Positions 51,132-62,100 of a stretch of DNA of 64,000 nt are shown here, one piece after another (within the stretch, counting starts at the first letter, position 1; each line of letters begins with the position of its first letter). Source of the DNA: Aurantiochytrium sp. KH105. Taxonomy: Eukaryota; Sar; Bigyra; Thraustochytrida; Thraustochytriidae. The notes below the pieces were generated by a model. It ran no database searches, was not told the DNA's origin, and saw nothing but the letters and a program-made list of their open reading frames with translations. The position numbers were made by a program, and so were the translations under genes. The stretch covers positions 620,001-684,000 of the forward strand of contig BGKB01000013.1 of assembly GCA_003116975.1 (NCBI GenBank), in the 5' to 3' direction.

Positions 51132-51886
51132 ACAATCAATTTTTCTTTCAATGTTTTTATTTTATTTCATTTCATTTCGTTTTTAATTTTTTTTTGCTCA
51201 AGTGCAGAAAAAGCTCAGGGGGCTTCCCTGGGACTAACGGGCCAGCCTTCGCTCGCGGGTCTCTCTGCTGCTCTCCCTATGTCTCTCTCTGCCTTCTGTG
51301 CTGGCATTCATTCATTCATTCATTCATCCATCGCTGCCATGACAAAACAACTTCTCGGCGTGGCCGCAGCGCCTGCCTCTGGCCGCGGCAGGAGTCGCTG
51401 GTCGCCTCGGTTCGCCACCTGCGCCATTGCCCACTGCAGGCTGGTCGCTTCGACGACGGTCCTGCGGTGCCGCGATCTTCGCGGATGCGGCTCTCCAACT
51501 CGGATCGCTCTGCGGGTTACGCTAGGGTAGTGCAGTGGCGGATCGGCGGCCAGCAACCATGGCAACGCAGGCGGAAAGGTTGCGGCAAGCGACGTCATGG
51601 CAGGCAGGCTGGGCAGGCTGGCTCTGGCAGGCAGGCTGCCGAGCACCGCCCGATCACCTGGCTGGATGCGCACTTCACTTCGCTCCTCCGCTCTCCTCTC
51701 TCGCTCGCACGCAAGCATGCGCACGACCTGGCTCCCGCTCGCCCCGCCCCGCCTCGCTCTCTCCGAGCAGTGTGTCGTCTCAGAGTCAGTCAGGTACGCC
51801 GGCCGTCCCGGGACGCGCGTCCCTCGAGCCATGATTTGATGACACGCTCGTCCGGCGGCCCCGTCCCCTGCGCGGGCTCGCTCTCC

Positions 51887-51994
<108 letters not shown>

Positions 51995-52773
51995 CCTTCT
52001 CCTCCGCCCTCTCTCTCGGCCGTGCTCGGCGGCGGCTGCGGCTCGCACGGCCGACGCACGACCTTCCTTCCCTCCCTTTCTCCTGCCTGCCGTGGCTCGC
52101 CCTCGCCGAGAATCTGTCCCCTGGCCGTGCGCGCGCCGACGCATGACATGGCACGGCATGACATGACATGACTGCCTGCCTGCCTGCCTGACTGACCCGG
52201 CCGGCGTGCGTGCCCACGCGTCCCGCCCTCCCTCCCTTTCCTGGCTCTGCTTGACAGCCAGCCAGCCAGGTGGCGCGTGAGCGAGTGCCCGCCTGCGTCG
52301 AGTTCTCTCCGCGTGTCCCGGCGCGAGCGGGCGGCGCGTGCCTGCGCGTCCCTCCCTGCCGCAGCCGAGCGCGGCCTCTCTCCGCTGCAGCCCGCGAGCT
52401 GCACGCACGCGCCGCGAGGCAACATCGTGACCGCGGCCAGCACAGCTCGCGGCGAGGGCGAGGGCGGACGGGCGCGGTTTGCGGTCGCTGTGCAAGTGCC
52501 GACGGTGATGGCGTGGCGTGGCAGGCAGGGCACCAAGGCGGCGCGTCAGACGAGCGCGGCCTCGTCGATGCAGCCGCTCCGCGCTGTCTGAAAGGATCGA
52601 GCGAAGAAAAGAAAAAGAAAGAAAGAAAGGGGCTGAGAGGAGAGGAGAGGAGAGGAGCGGAAGCGCGGCCCGAGCGGAGCGGCGGGACCGCGCTGCAGCT
52701 GGCAGGCTGACGGCCGGAGATGGGATGGGACGGGCAGCCCGCCGGCCAGCCAGCCCTGGTAGGTGTGGCGGCG

Positions 52774-52806
<33 letters not shown>

Positions 52807-53239
52807 AGGGAGGGCGGCGGACGAGGTCGGGGTTCTGTCTTGCTCGCGCGAGGCCGGGCGGGATGATGGGATGGATGATGGTCGGTCGGCGTGGCCGCTC
52901 GCAGTCGGCCGGACTCTGCCGCCGTGGAGGGAGGAAGGGAGGGAGGACTGGGAGGATGCGGGGGGAGGGGACGTAGAGCAGAGCTGCCAGCAGCTGCAGG
53001 CGGAGTGGGACGCGCGGCGGGCAGGCACTCCGGCGATCTTCTTTTTTATTTATCTAAAAAATAAATACTAACTTGTTAATTTCCACCTTTTCGCTTCTTC
53101 TTTGGCTTCTTCTTGATCAGCCAGCACAAGTGGTCGCTGTCGACAGTGGCGAGCGTGGCGAATCCAAGCAAAGCCAAACAAGCGAAGCCACGTCCAAGAC
53201 AGAAAAAGCAGCAAAGTTGAAGCCATGGTAGCCATGACA

Positions 53240-53261
53240 GGAAGGCAGGCAGGCAGGCAGG

Positions 53262-53302
<41 letters not shown>
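53240..53302. repeat. Abutting (GGCA)n and (GCCA)n tracts
   Basis: About six GGCA units switch directly to about ten GCCA units. Confidence 0.9.
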
Positions 53303-53303
<1 letters not shown>

Positions 53304-54533
53304 CCTCCGCATCGAGTGTTTTTTTTTCTTTTGTTTCATTTCAGGTTTGCTACGAAGGCCCTAATGCGGGCACGGCGGTGCACGCGCCGCGTCGCCTCGC
53401 TCGCTCTTCTGGGACGCGCGGCCTCGCCGTCGTGCTATCTTTCGCCAGCCAGACGAGCGCTCTGGCTTACATGGCCGAAGCCAGACGCAGCGCAAGAGAC
53501 GAGGCGAGATAACGAGAGAGAGAGAGAGAGAGGAGAAGCGAGGCGCCGCTCGCGAGCAGTGGCAGCTGCGGCAAGAGTCTGCAGGACTGGGACGCTACTG
53601 ATAGCGACAGCGAGGGACTACTTGAAAAGTAAAAGAAAGAAAGAAAGAAAGGAAGGAAGAAAGGAAAGAAAGAGGAAGGAAGAAAGGATGAGAAAAGAAG
53701 CGGTCGAGGAGCTCGGAAGTCCTCGGAAAACAAATCTTGGCCGCCGCTCCGCAGCCGCGCCGCGCCGCGCCGCGCCGCGCCGCCTCGCCTCGCTGATTCC
53801 TCTGCTCTGCTCTGGCTAACTGACTGACTGACTTGGGCCCAACTGCGGAGCTGCAGCTGCCGCTGCTGGTTGCTGTTGCAGTCGCTTGCTTGCTTGATTG
53901 ATTGATTGGTGCGATGATTTGCAAAATAAATGAAAGAGGGATTGAACGATCGCTGCAGCGGTCTGGATGGCTCTAATCGACTCGCAGTCGACTCGATCTG
54001 ACTCGACTCGACGCGGCTCGTGAGTCGCTACACGTGAAGAGGGGTGGCAGTGTGGCTGACACCGGCGATCGAATGATTTCACTGTCCGCGCAAAGATCAA
54101 CCCGTCAATCAGCACCTAGGTGTAGAGAACGAACGATGAGTCCCGAGTCGGACCGTGGACTCTCTCTCTCTCTCTCTCACTCTCAAGCCGCGCGATCCTT
54201 GCCTCCCTGTCGTCTGTCTCGTCTCGTCTCGTCTCGTCTCGTCTCGTCCCGCCCCTTTGCCGCACCGCGCACGGTTCTCCTCTCCTCCACGTCGCCGACC
54301 GGCCAACCAAGTGAAAGACGATACGAGGCAGCAAGAGACGGGGAGGGAGGAGACAGAGAAGTCACTTACTCCTTAGAGTAGGGGCCTATGGGCCTGTTCT
54401 GTAGTGCAGATAAGTGATCGCTGCCATACCATGAATAGCGAGGTGGGTGATGGAGTGGGCCTATGGCCACAGTGACAGCCTCGTCGTCCGCGCGCCACTG
54501 GAAAGAAAGCCCGCCAGAGAGAAAAGAAAAGAA

Positions 54534-54539
54534 ACAGAA

Positions 54540-54570
<31 letters not shown>

Positions 54571-54571
54571 T

Positions 54572-54612
<41 letters not shown>

Positions 54613-54613
54613 C
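54534..54613. repeat. (GAAA)n microsatellite
   Basis: A purine tract of about 80 bp with one TAAG interruption. It is the same motif as the CTTT tract at 51.9 kb but on the opposite strand. Confidence 0.92.
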
Positions 54614-56108
54614 GCGCCTGCGCAGGCGTCATCGGTGTCGCGCCGCGCCCGAGCTGCCCTGCTCCAACCCCGACCGCGGCGGCGGCGCGGCGAGCACCAC
54701 GCAGAATCATCATCGCCGCAGCAGCCAGCTGGAGGCGGGCAGGCAGGCAGCATGGCCGCCGGCGCGTCCCAGCACCAGCAGCACCAGCACCAGCGCCAGC
54801 GCCAGCGGCAGTGACAGCGCGGGCGGGAGAGAGCGAGGGACGCGGCGGCGGGCCAACGGGGCCCAAATCGAGGCTCGCGAAGGAAGCGTCACTTCGCAGG
54901 CCCGGCACAACAACTCGCGCGACCTGCACGCCGGCTGCCCGCCCGCGGCGGCGGCGACGGCGCGCCAAGCAGGCGGGAGAGGGCGAGCAGGCAGCCCGGG
55001 GGGGCACGGGCCGACTGCGGCGCCCGCAGAAGCGTACCCGCGGCCCTGATCTGCCCTGCTCTGAGCAGCCCAGCCTGAGTGGTGTTTCTGTTCATTCACT
55101 TTCACACACACACACGCGCAGACTGAGCTGAGACAGGCCATGGAGGCAGACAGACAGACAGACAGGCGGCCAGGGAGGCGCCGAGCAGAGGAACGCGGAG
55201 ACGCCCGGCAGCTGCCCTGCCTGCCGCCGCGACTGCCGCTGCCGCTGCTTGGCAAGAAGCCGCCCGTCCCAGCCGGCTGTTGTTCGCTTGCCTGCCTGCC
55301 TGCTTGCCTGGCGGCTGCGCGTGCGCGTGCTCGGCTGCAGGTCAGCGAGCGAGCGAGCGAGCGGCGGGTGTGCGTGCATGCGTGGCCTTGGCGGATGTGC
55401 GCAAATGCATTGGTGGCAAAGAGAGGGCCAGGTTGGTTGTTGTGTTGGGTGCACGCGGCAGGGCGAGCAACCATGGCAAGCGACACGACACAACACGACA
55501 CGGGTTCTTCTTACCTTCGCTGCCGCCTACGTACGTACGATGGACGGAGGCTGCCCGTGCGGCGGCGATGACGACGGCGATGATGATGCACGCTCGCACG
55601 CACGCACGCACAGGATGCGGCGATGTAAGTAGGTGAAGCCTGCGAGCGACCCAAGAGCCAAGAAAGGAAAGGATCGGGCCATCCAGGCTCCAGCCCTCAG
55701 GTTCCTTCCCGCTCCCTTCCTCTTGGCACAGAGAGAGAGGCCTTCCATCCTTCGCGGCGGCCTGCTGCTGCCTGCGCTGGCTGGCTGCCGCAGCTGTAGG
55801 CCGTCTCCTCTGGCCCTCTGCCTGGCCCCTCTGTCTGTCTGTCTCCCTGTCTGTCTGTCTGCTGTCTGCTTGTCTGGGAACTTGGAGAGGGGGCAGAGGG
55901 GACAAAGAGGCAGTGAGCCTCCCTTTCTTTCTTTCCTTCTTTCTTTCTTTCTTCTTTCTTTTTTATTCTGCCACCACTGTTCTTTCCTCGGGTCGATATC
56001 GCAGCTGCGCGCGCGTAGTATACATATACTCTGTCGGCGAGCGGGGAGAGAGCGGGGGAGCGGCGGTGGTAGACGACGATGGGATCGCGAGGTATAAAAG
56101 ATCAGCCA

Positions 56109-56150
56109 GATGGGATGGGATGGGATGGGATGGGGTGGGATGGGATGGGA
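56109..56150. repeat. (TGGGA)n tract
   Basis: About eight pentamer units with one variant (TGGGG). G-run spacing could permit G-quadruplex formation, which is an inference only. Confidence 0.88.
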
Positions 56151-56595
56151 CGAAATGAGGCGGCGCGGATGACATGACACATGATACGAGGAAGGAGAGA
56201 GACCAACTAAAAAACAAAAAAAGGAAGAAAGGAAGGAGGGGTCGAAAACAAAAGAAAAAAAAAGAAAAAAGAAAAAAGCAAAACCCCATCCGGCGTCACC
56301 GCCGTCGTCACCGCGCACCGTCGCCGTGGCCCCCGCGAGCGAGCCCTGGCTGGCCTTGCCAAGCCGTCCCGCCCGAGCGGACCGAGCGGACGACAGACAG
56401 CAGACTGCAGACAGCGGACGCCGACGAGGCGAGCCCCCCCGCGCGCGGCAGAGCGGCAGAGCGAGCAAGAGGCATCGCGCATTGCGCATTGCGCATCGCG
56501 CATCGAGCCAAGCCGCGCGTCCCACGCGTCAAAGACGCCCCAGCCAGCCCGCACGGACACACGCGGGACGAAGACCAATCCTTGGGACCGAGACC

Positions 56596-58752
56596 ATGAC
56601 GGTCGCAGTGCTCGCGAGCAGCGAGTCGGCTGACGCATGGAATGGCGTCAAGCAAGAGCAGCAGCAGCAGGAGCAGCAACAGGGGACGCAAGTTCACGGA
56701 AGTAACGACGGTGACCACGAGCTTGCGCGCGGTGAAAAACGCACATTCCACGGCGGCCTCAAACGCCTCAGCGAGTCCGAGCAGCAGGCCGTCGGCGTGC
56801 TGCAGGCGCTCCTGCCCAGCACAAGCGCATTCACCGTCCGCTCGCAGCTACTCCACAATCTGGCCCATCTCCACAATGTCCAGGTCGACGAGACCTCCGC
56901 TCACGAAGAACACCACGACGAGGACGAGGATGGAGACGAGGACGCCGCCAGCGGCATCGACAGCGACGAAGGAACCGCGCGCGCGAGCAAGATTGCCCGC
57001 TTACACTCGGCCACAGACAGCGTAGGCACCGCGTCGAGCGCCGCCAGTGCCGCCGCACTCTCTGCCAAGTCGCGCGCAAACCGGAAAAAGTCCTCCTCAC
57101 GAGGTTACTCCACCGCCTGGCGGCGTAAGAGCAATTGCCACTATTGCGAGCCGCTCGGGGAAAATTGTGGTCTCGTCGCAGGCAAGTGTCCTAACCGTCC
57201 CTGCAAGACCTGCAACAACCGCCATCGCCTCGGACGCTGCCGCAAGCAGGCATCCTCTTCCTCCTCCTCCTCCTCTTCGTCTTCCTCGGCCTCGTCCGTC
57301 TCGTCCACCTCCTCGTCCTCGTCCTCCTCAAAGCGTCGCGGCCAATCCGCAAGTCCCACACCCGAAAAGCTCTCGCCGGCTCTTGCACTTGAACGAGCAA
57401 GAGCAGATGCTGCATCAACCGCGCCAAAGGCAAAGGCCAAGGCCAAGGCAACTGTAAAGGTACTCAATGAAAATGAGGCCACCTCTCTCGAGACCGTCGC
57501 TGCCGAGGCCCTCGTCCTCGGCGGACAGAAACCGAGCACCAACTTTACCTTTGGCGCGCTCAAAAGCTTGGACGCCTCAGCCCGTACTCCATCCTCTCCT
57601 GTACCTTCCAACACCACAGAGAAGCAGGCCAGCGACTGTGACATAAATTATTCGCGCTCCCCGAGCCCTTCGACGGCCTCCGCGGGGACCGCCTCGCTGC
57701 CTCCTCCCCTCTCTTCTTCCAACGCAAACACCACCGCTGCAGCCACAACTACTTTGGCACACCTCTCCAACTGTGACCCGAACACCTCGGCAACCATGCC
57801 CGCTTCCTTTACAATGCAACCTCCGCGGCCTTCTTCATTCGATATCTCCGACACGAGCTCGCTGTCCATGATGCAGCAGGCCATGCTGTCGCAACTTCGC
57901 ATGGGCTTTGCCCAGCCACCGCAGTGCCGATCCACCAACACCGACGTCTCCGCTATCATCCAAGAGCAGCTGCGCCAGCTCAGTGAAAACAACCCGGTCA
58001 CCGGCGGCGCTCGGAACGATACCACGGCAAACGCCACGAACCCACCCACAGTCGCCACCAACCTCAACATGAATACCCACGCGAATCCTTCCCAAAATGG
58101 TACTGGTACCGATGGACGCGTGTGGAACATGATCAGGGACATCCAACAGGATCGAGTGCCCAATGCGTCATTCCCCACCGTCAACAACAAGACACCAGAG
58201 CCGCTCTCCCTCCTCGAAGGTTTCATGCCTTCGTCAGCCCAAATGCCTTGGGCCTCCTCTACGGCGCTTCGCACACCCACGGCCCTCGCAAACCCTTACA
58301 ATCTCAACACGAGGAACAACAACCCTCCCGCGCCAAGTGCCATTTCGCCCAAGAGCTCTCGCAGCGCACGGCGGGCCGTGCGCGACGTCGAGTCCTCTTC
58401 TTTTGCCTCGTCCTCTACCTCCTCGTCCACATCTTCCACCCCCTCCCCTCTCATTTCTGGCCACGCAACAAAATCGGCGGCATCCAAGGGTACCGATGCC
58501 TCTGCAGTCACCTCGCCCAAACGGGAGGCAGCACGCAAACAGGCACAACCGCAGTCGCAGCAGCGCCAGTACACCATGATGCGCAAGCGCAGCGAGTGCC
58601 ACTTTTGCAAGCAGATTGGCCAAAACTGCGGACGGGTAGCCGGCAAATGCCCCAACCGGCCTTGCAACGACTGTGGCGGTCGCCACCGCCATGGTCGGTG
58701 CCGTCTCAAGCGCGCGGCCCGTGTTTTTGCGAAAAGCGCCGCATCCAGCTAG
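56596..58752 (+). CDS. Protein with two copies of an unfamiliar Cys7His module
   Basis: The protein is 718 residues from MTVAVLASSES; the frame opens upstream in repeat sequence, which is excluded. Two modules about 490 residues apart share exact spacing C-x2-C-x6-C-x6-C-x4-C-x2-C-x3-H-x4-C: Cys181/184/191/198/203/206, His210, Cys215, and Cys668/671/678/685/690/693, His697, Cys702. Both contain the constant core VAGKCPNRPC and are flanked by basic residues (RRKS, RKRS before; RLKR after). Eight ligands would suit two zinc ions. The rest is low complexity: Gln-rich start, acidic block (about 104-125), poly-Ser (about 220-250) and a long Ser/Pro/Thr/Asn-rich middle. Nuclear nucleic-acid binding or transcriptional regulation is plausible but inferred. 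I do not recognise the module as a named zinc finger. Confidence 0.8.
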   Translation: MTVAVLASSESADAWNGVKQEQQQQEQQQGTQVHGSNDGDHELARGEKRTFHGGLKRLSESEQQAVGVLQALLPSTSAFTVRSQLLHNLAHLHNVQVDETSAHEEHHDEDEDGDEDAASGIDSDEGTARASKIARLHSATDSVGTASSAASAAALSAKSRANRKKSSSRGYSTAWRRKSNCHYCEPLGENCGLVAGKCPNRPCKTCNNRHRLGRCRKQASSSSSSSSSSSSASSVSSTSSSSSSSKRRGQSASPTPEKLSPALALERARADAASTAPKAKAKAKATVKVLNENEATSLETVAAEALVLGGQKPSTNFTFGALKSLDASARTPSSPVPSNTTEKQASDCDINYSRSPSPSTASAGTASLPPPLSSSNANTTAAATTTLAHLSNCDPNTSATMPASFTMQPPRPSSFDISDTSSLSMMQQAMLSQLRMGFAQPPQCRSTNTDVSAIIQEQLRQLSENNPVTGGARNDTTANATNPPTVATNLNMNTHANPSQNGTGTDGRVWNMIRDIQQDRVPNASFPTVNNKTPEPLSLLEGFMPSSAQMPWASSTALRTPTALANPYNLNTRNNNPPAPSAISPKSSRSARRAVRDVESSSFASSSTSSSTSSTPSPLISGHATKSAASKGTDASAVTSPKREAARKQAQPQSQQRQYTMMRKRSECHFCKQIGQNCGRVAGKCPNRPCNDCGGRHRHGRCRLKRAARVFAKSAASS

Positions 58753-59140
58753 CCAGCTGCGGGGCCGTCCTGTCTCTATTTCTTTCTCTCTTTCTCTCTC
58801 TCTTCCTCATTTTTAATCCCCTTCTAGATCCACAATCTATCCACAACTCTTCTGAACACCTCCCCTTCACCCAACTCTTTTCCCTCTTCATGTACGTAGG
58901 GTCAAGGGAAGCTGCCTTCTCTGACCGTCAACACAAAACATTTGCCTTCCCTTTTTCCTTTTCATACTCTTCTGCCACTTGGGTTCCAGCGACGAAACTA
59001 AACTTGTTCACGAGCAATGCTAGAGAGGCAAGTCCCCTCGCAATCCTTTCTGTCATCGACATTTGTGATTTACCAGTGACCCTTGGGATTCATTCCTTCA
59101 TTCATCAAACATGTGTATCATGGGAACAAAACGTCCTCTT
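58753..59140. other. Intergenic between convergent genes
   Basis: This holds the 3' UTRs of the Cys/His-module gene (+) and LTN1 (-), with a CT-rich stretch just after 58770. No gene is seen. Confidence 0.55.
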
Positions 59141-62100
59141 CTATTCAAACTCAAAAGGCTGCTTGCACATTGGACACTCGTTCTTGTGCGAGGTCCTGAA
59201 CCACTTGACCAAGCATCTCGAATGGTAAGCATTCTTGCACACTGAACACTTGAGTCGCGGAAAAGATTGATCGTTCGCGTGCACCACAGCATAGCAAATC
59301 GGACAAGGCTCCATCCCCTCCAATTCCTTGTCCATGTTCAGCTTCCATAGCAAAAGCGCGTCCAAAAGCGTACCGTCTTGACTGGTCAGCAGTGTGTTGA
59401 TCTGCATAACCCATCGGCGCCATCGATCACGCGAAATACCCACCTGGCCCACGCACTCGACCTGCACGTTCTCAAGCGGAAAGCAAAGAGGAATACGCAC
59501 CTCCATCTCCACAGAGCAATCCTCCTTTTCGTATAACGCCGTCACCATACGCGCGCCGGCGCTCGCGCGCACCGTGATCTGACCAAAATCTTCCAGATCC
59601 TCCTCAGTCCCGGCGTTCTCCCCTCGCTGACTCACTTCGTTCACAGCATCAAATGCGTGCTCACGATTCGCCTTTACAATGTCAGCCACCTCGATGGCCA
59701 CAATCTTCGGAGTGATGAACTTGGACATGAGCGCACGTACACGCGCATACTCGGCACGATTTACAAGAGTACTGTCGGTAAACCACTTGCGCGAAAGTGC
59801 GGGCAAGACACGCATCGTCTGCGCCCCAACCCTTTGGCGCAAAGCGTCCGGAGTGCTTCCGGACGTCTCGTCAAGCAAGCTCCAGCGCAACGCCTCGGCA
59901 ACGAGCCCACGGCTCTCTAGAATTTGCTTTGTCGCTTCACGCTCATCCGCGTCTGCACCTCGCATCTCCCGTATCAAAGCCACCAGGGCCCGCCAGCAAG
60001 ATACGGGGAAGTCGCCTTTGCCATCTGCCACGCGTCCGGCCTGTAAACCTTCCAGGAGCACCTCACGCTGCGACCACCATTTTCTAGCGAGGTCTCCTTC
60101 TTCCGCAGCAACTTTCTCCACGACGTCGGCCAACGCAGACGCAATTTCGTCATTAGCCCCATCGCGAGCCAAAGCGATGCGCTCCAAGATGCCTTGCATA
60201 CGCTCATCGCTCTGCATCAACAGCGAAAAGGGCGCGCGTTTCACGAGATCGAGAGCCTCAAGAGGCACAGTGCCCGCGAAACTTTGGCCAGCACCGTGAG
60301 GTCCCGCAAGAACAAGGTCAATGGCCTTGTCGACAATGCGCTCTGCGTCCTCATCCTCGGCATCCAAATGCGCTGCGGTGCGCATAGTCGCCTGCACGAG
60401 CGCTGCATCAACCCCCCCATGCAAGGCGCACGTCACGAGCACACGTGATACGTACTCGTGTAGGGACGCGGGCAGCGCCGTCGACGGCACATTTTGCAGC
60501 AAGCTTTGCAAGACGTGAATCGCCGCGAGCAACACATTGTGAAAAGATGGTGCTGCCTGTTGTGCATTCGGCTGCCGGAGATGAGCCGCGACTCCACGAG
60601 GCGCCGCCACAGCCTCCAGGGCAGCACTCACAAAAAGCAAATTTCGAAGCTCTTCGCGTCCAAGACGCGCGCCCCGACCGGGACCCGTCAACACACCAAA
60701 CTGCTCCAGCGCACGACACAAGCTCACGTCCATGACCTTGCTCGTCACACCAACGTTGTTCTCTTCCGTGTCCTCACCAGCGGCCCCATCGAGCTTGGCG
60801 CCCGATCGAGCTCCTTGCCGGGTCGAACTCGACCCCGATTGGCCTCCTTGTCGCCGCGCCTGAGCCTGTGCCATTTGCTCCAGGGCGCGTTGACGTCGCG
60901 CTTTGCTCGCCGCCAGCGCTTCGCGACGTTGCATCTCCGAATCTACCGGCTTGGGGGTCAGACTGGGCAACAACTTCATCAATCGCAGAGACTCCTTGTG
61001 GTCACCCGCGCGCCGCGCCTGCGCCAAAAGTCCATTCAATTCGGCCAACGTCTCCGGCACATAGTATTTCGCCTTCAAATGCCGTTCAATGGTCTGCACC
61101 TCGCGTCCCTCCAGAACAACCGTGTAGTAAGGCTCGCTAGGATCATCCAAATGGACCTTGCTGACGATGCCAGCAACGGGCGCCCCAGGAGTCTTCATAT
61201 ACAAAATCTCCTCGCCTTCAGAAAATGCCGGCGCCTTTAATGCTGGTGCGGTCGAGGTAGTCTCAAGGTCTGCCCTCACGCCCGTGCCTGCCTCCCCCAG
61301 AGTCGCCCCTTCCTGGTCGATATTCTTGTTGACCTCACCCTCTTCTTCGTCTTGCCCTCCGCTTTCTAGTCCAGAGTCCCCGTCCTCGTGATCTTTCATG
61401 ACGGTAATGAAGGCATCTGCCGTTCCCGCGGCCTCGTCCCGTGCAGCTGCTGGCACGTGCTGCAGCACGGCAGTGGCACAACGTTCCACCAAGGCATCAA
61501 ACTTCAAACCTAGCTCTTGCAGTAGAGGCGACATTGTCTGCACCAAGGTGCGCAAGGCCGGAAGTGAAAGCTGCAAGCCCTCCATTGCAGGCACAATCTG
61601 GTCTTTTACCGTCTCACGGACCTCCTGCGCGTCCGATGCAACCGCATAAGACGAAAGTGCCGAGGCGCTCGCGAAAACCTCTACAACAGCCGCCTCTTCC
61701 ATGACAGCTTGCAGCGCTTCGTCCTCGAGCGCTGCGTGTACAAAGTCTCCAAATCGTGCCTGCACAATGTACGGCACAAGAATCGCTTCACGCCATTCTG
61801 GATGATATCCCGCGTGGGTGACAAGGGTCCACAGAAGCGGAGCTGGCTCGTGGAATCCAAGACATCCGTCTTCGACCTCCTCGCTCACGTACATGGCCAC
61901 GTCGACGAGCCGTTCAGGCTGGCGTGTGCTCGACAAACGCGAAAAGACATTCTTGCCGCGGTCGCCTTGGCGCACGAGATGCGCCCACGCGTGTTCGGCT
62001 CGCTCGCCCCACAAAAGACTGTCCGCCGGACGATCAAACACGCGCACGAGCCAGTCTCGCAACCAAGACTCTGTCTCTGACGCGACGGCATCCACGTGTT

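Noticed and set aside
54366-56525. Several 200-330-codon frames, mainly minus strand
   Set aside because: They run through GAAA, GTCTC, CAGA and TGGGA repeats and show only compositional low complexity.
58122-59228. Plus-strand 368-codon frame overlapping the Cys/His-module gene
   Set aside because: It is the shifted frame of the real gene followed by 3' UTR; the real frame contains the two conserved Cys/His modules.
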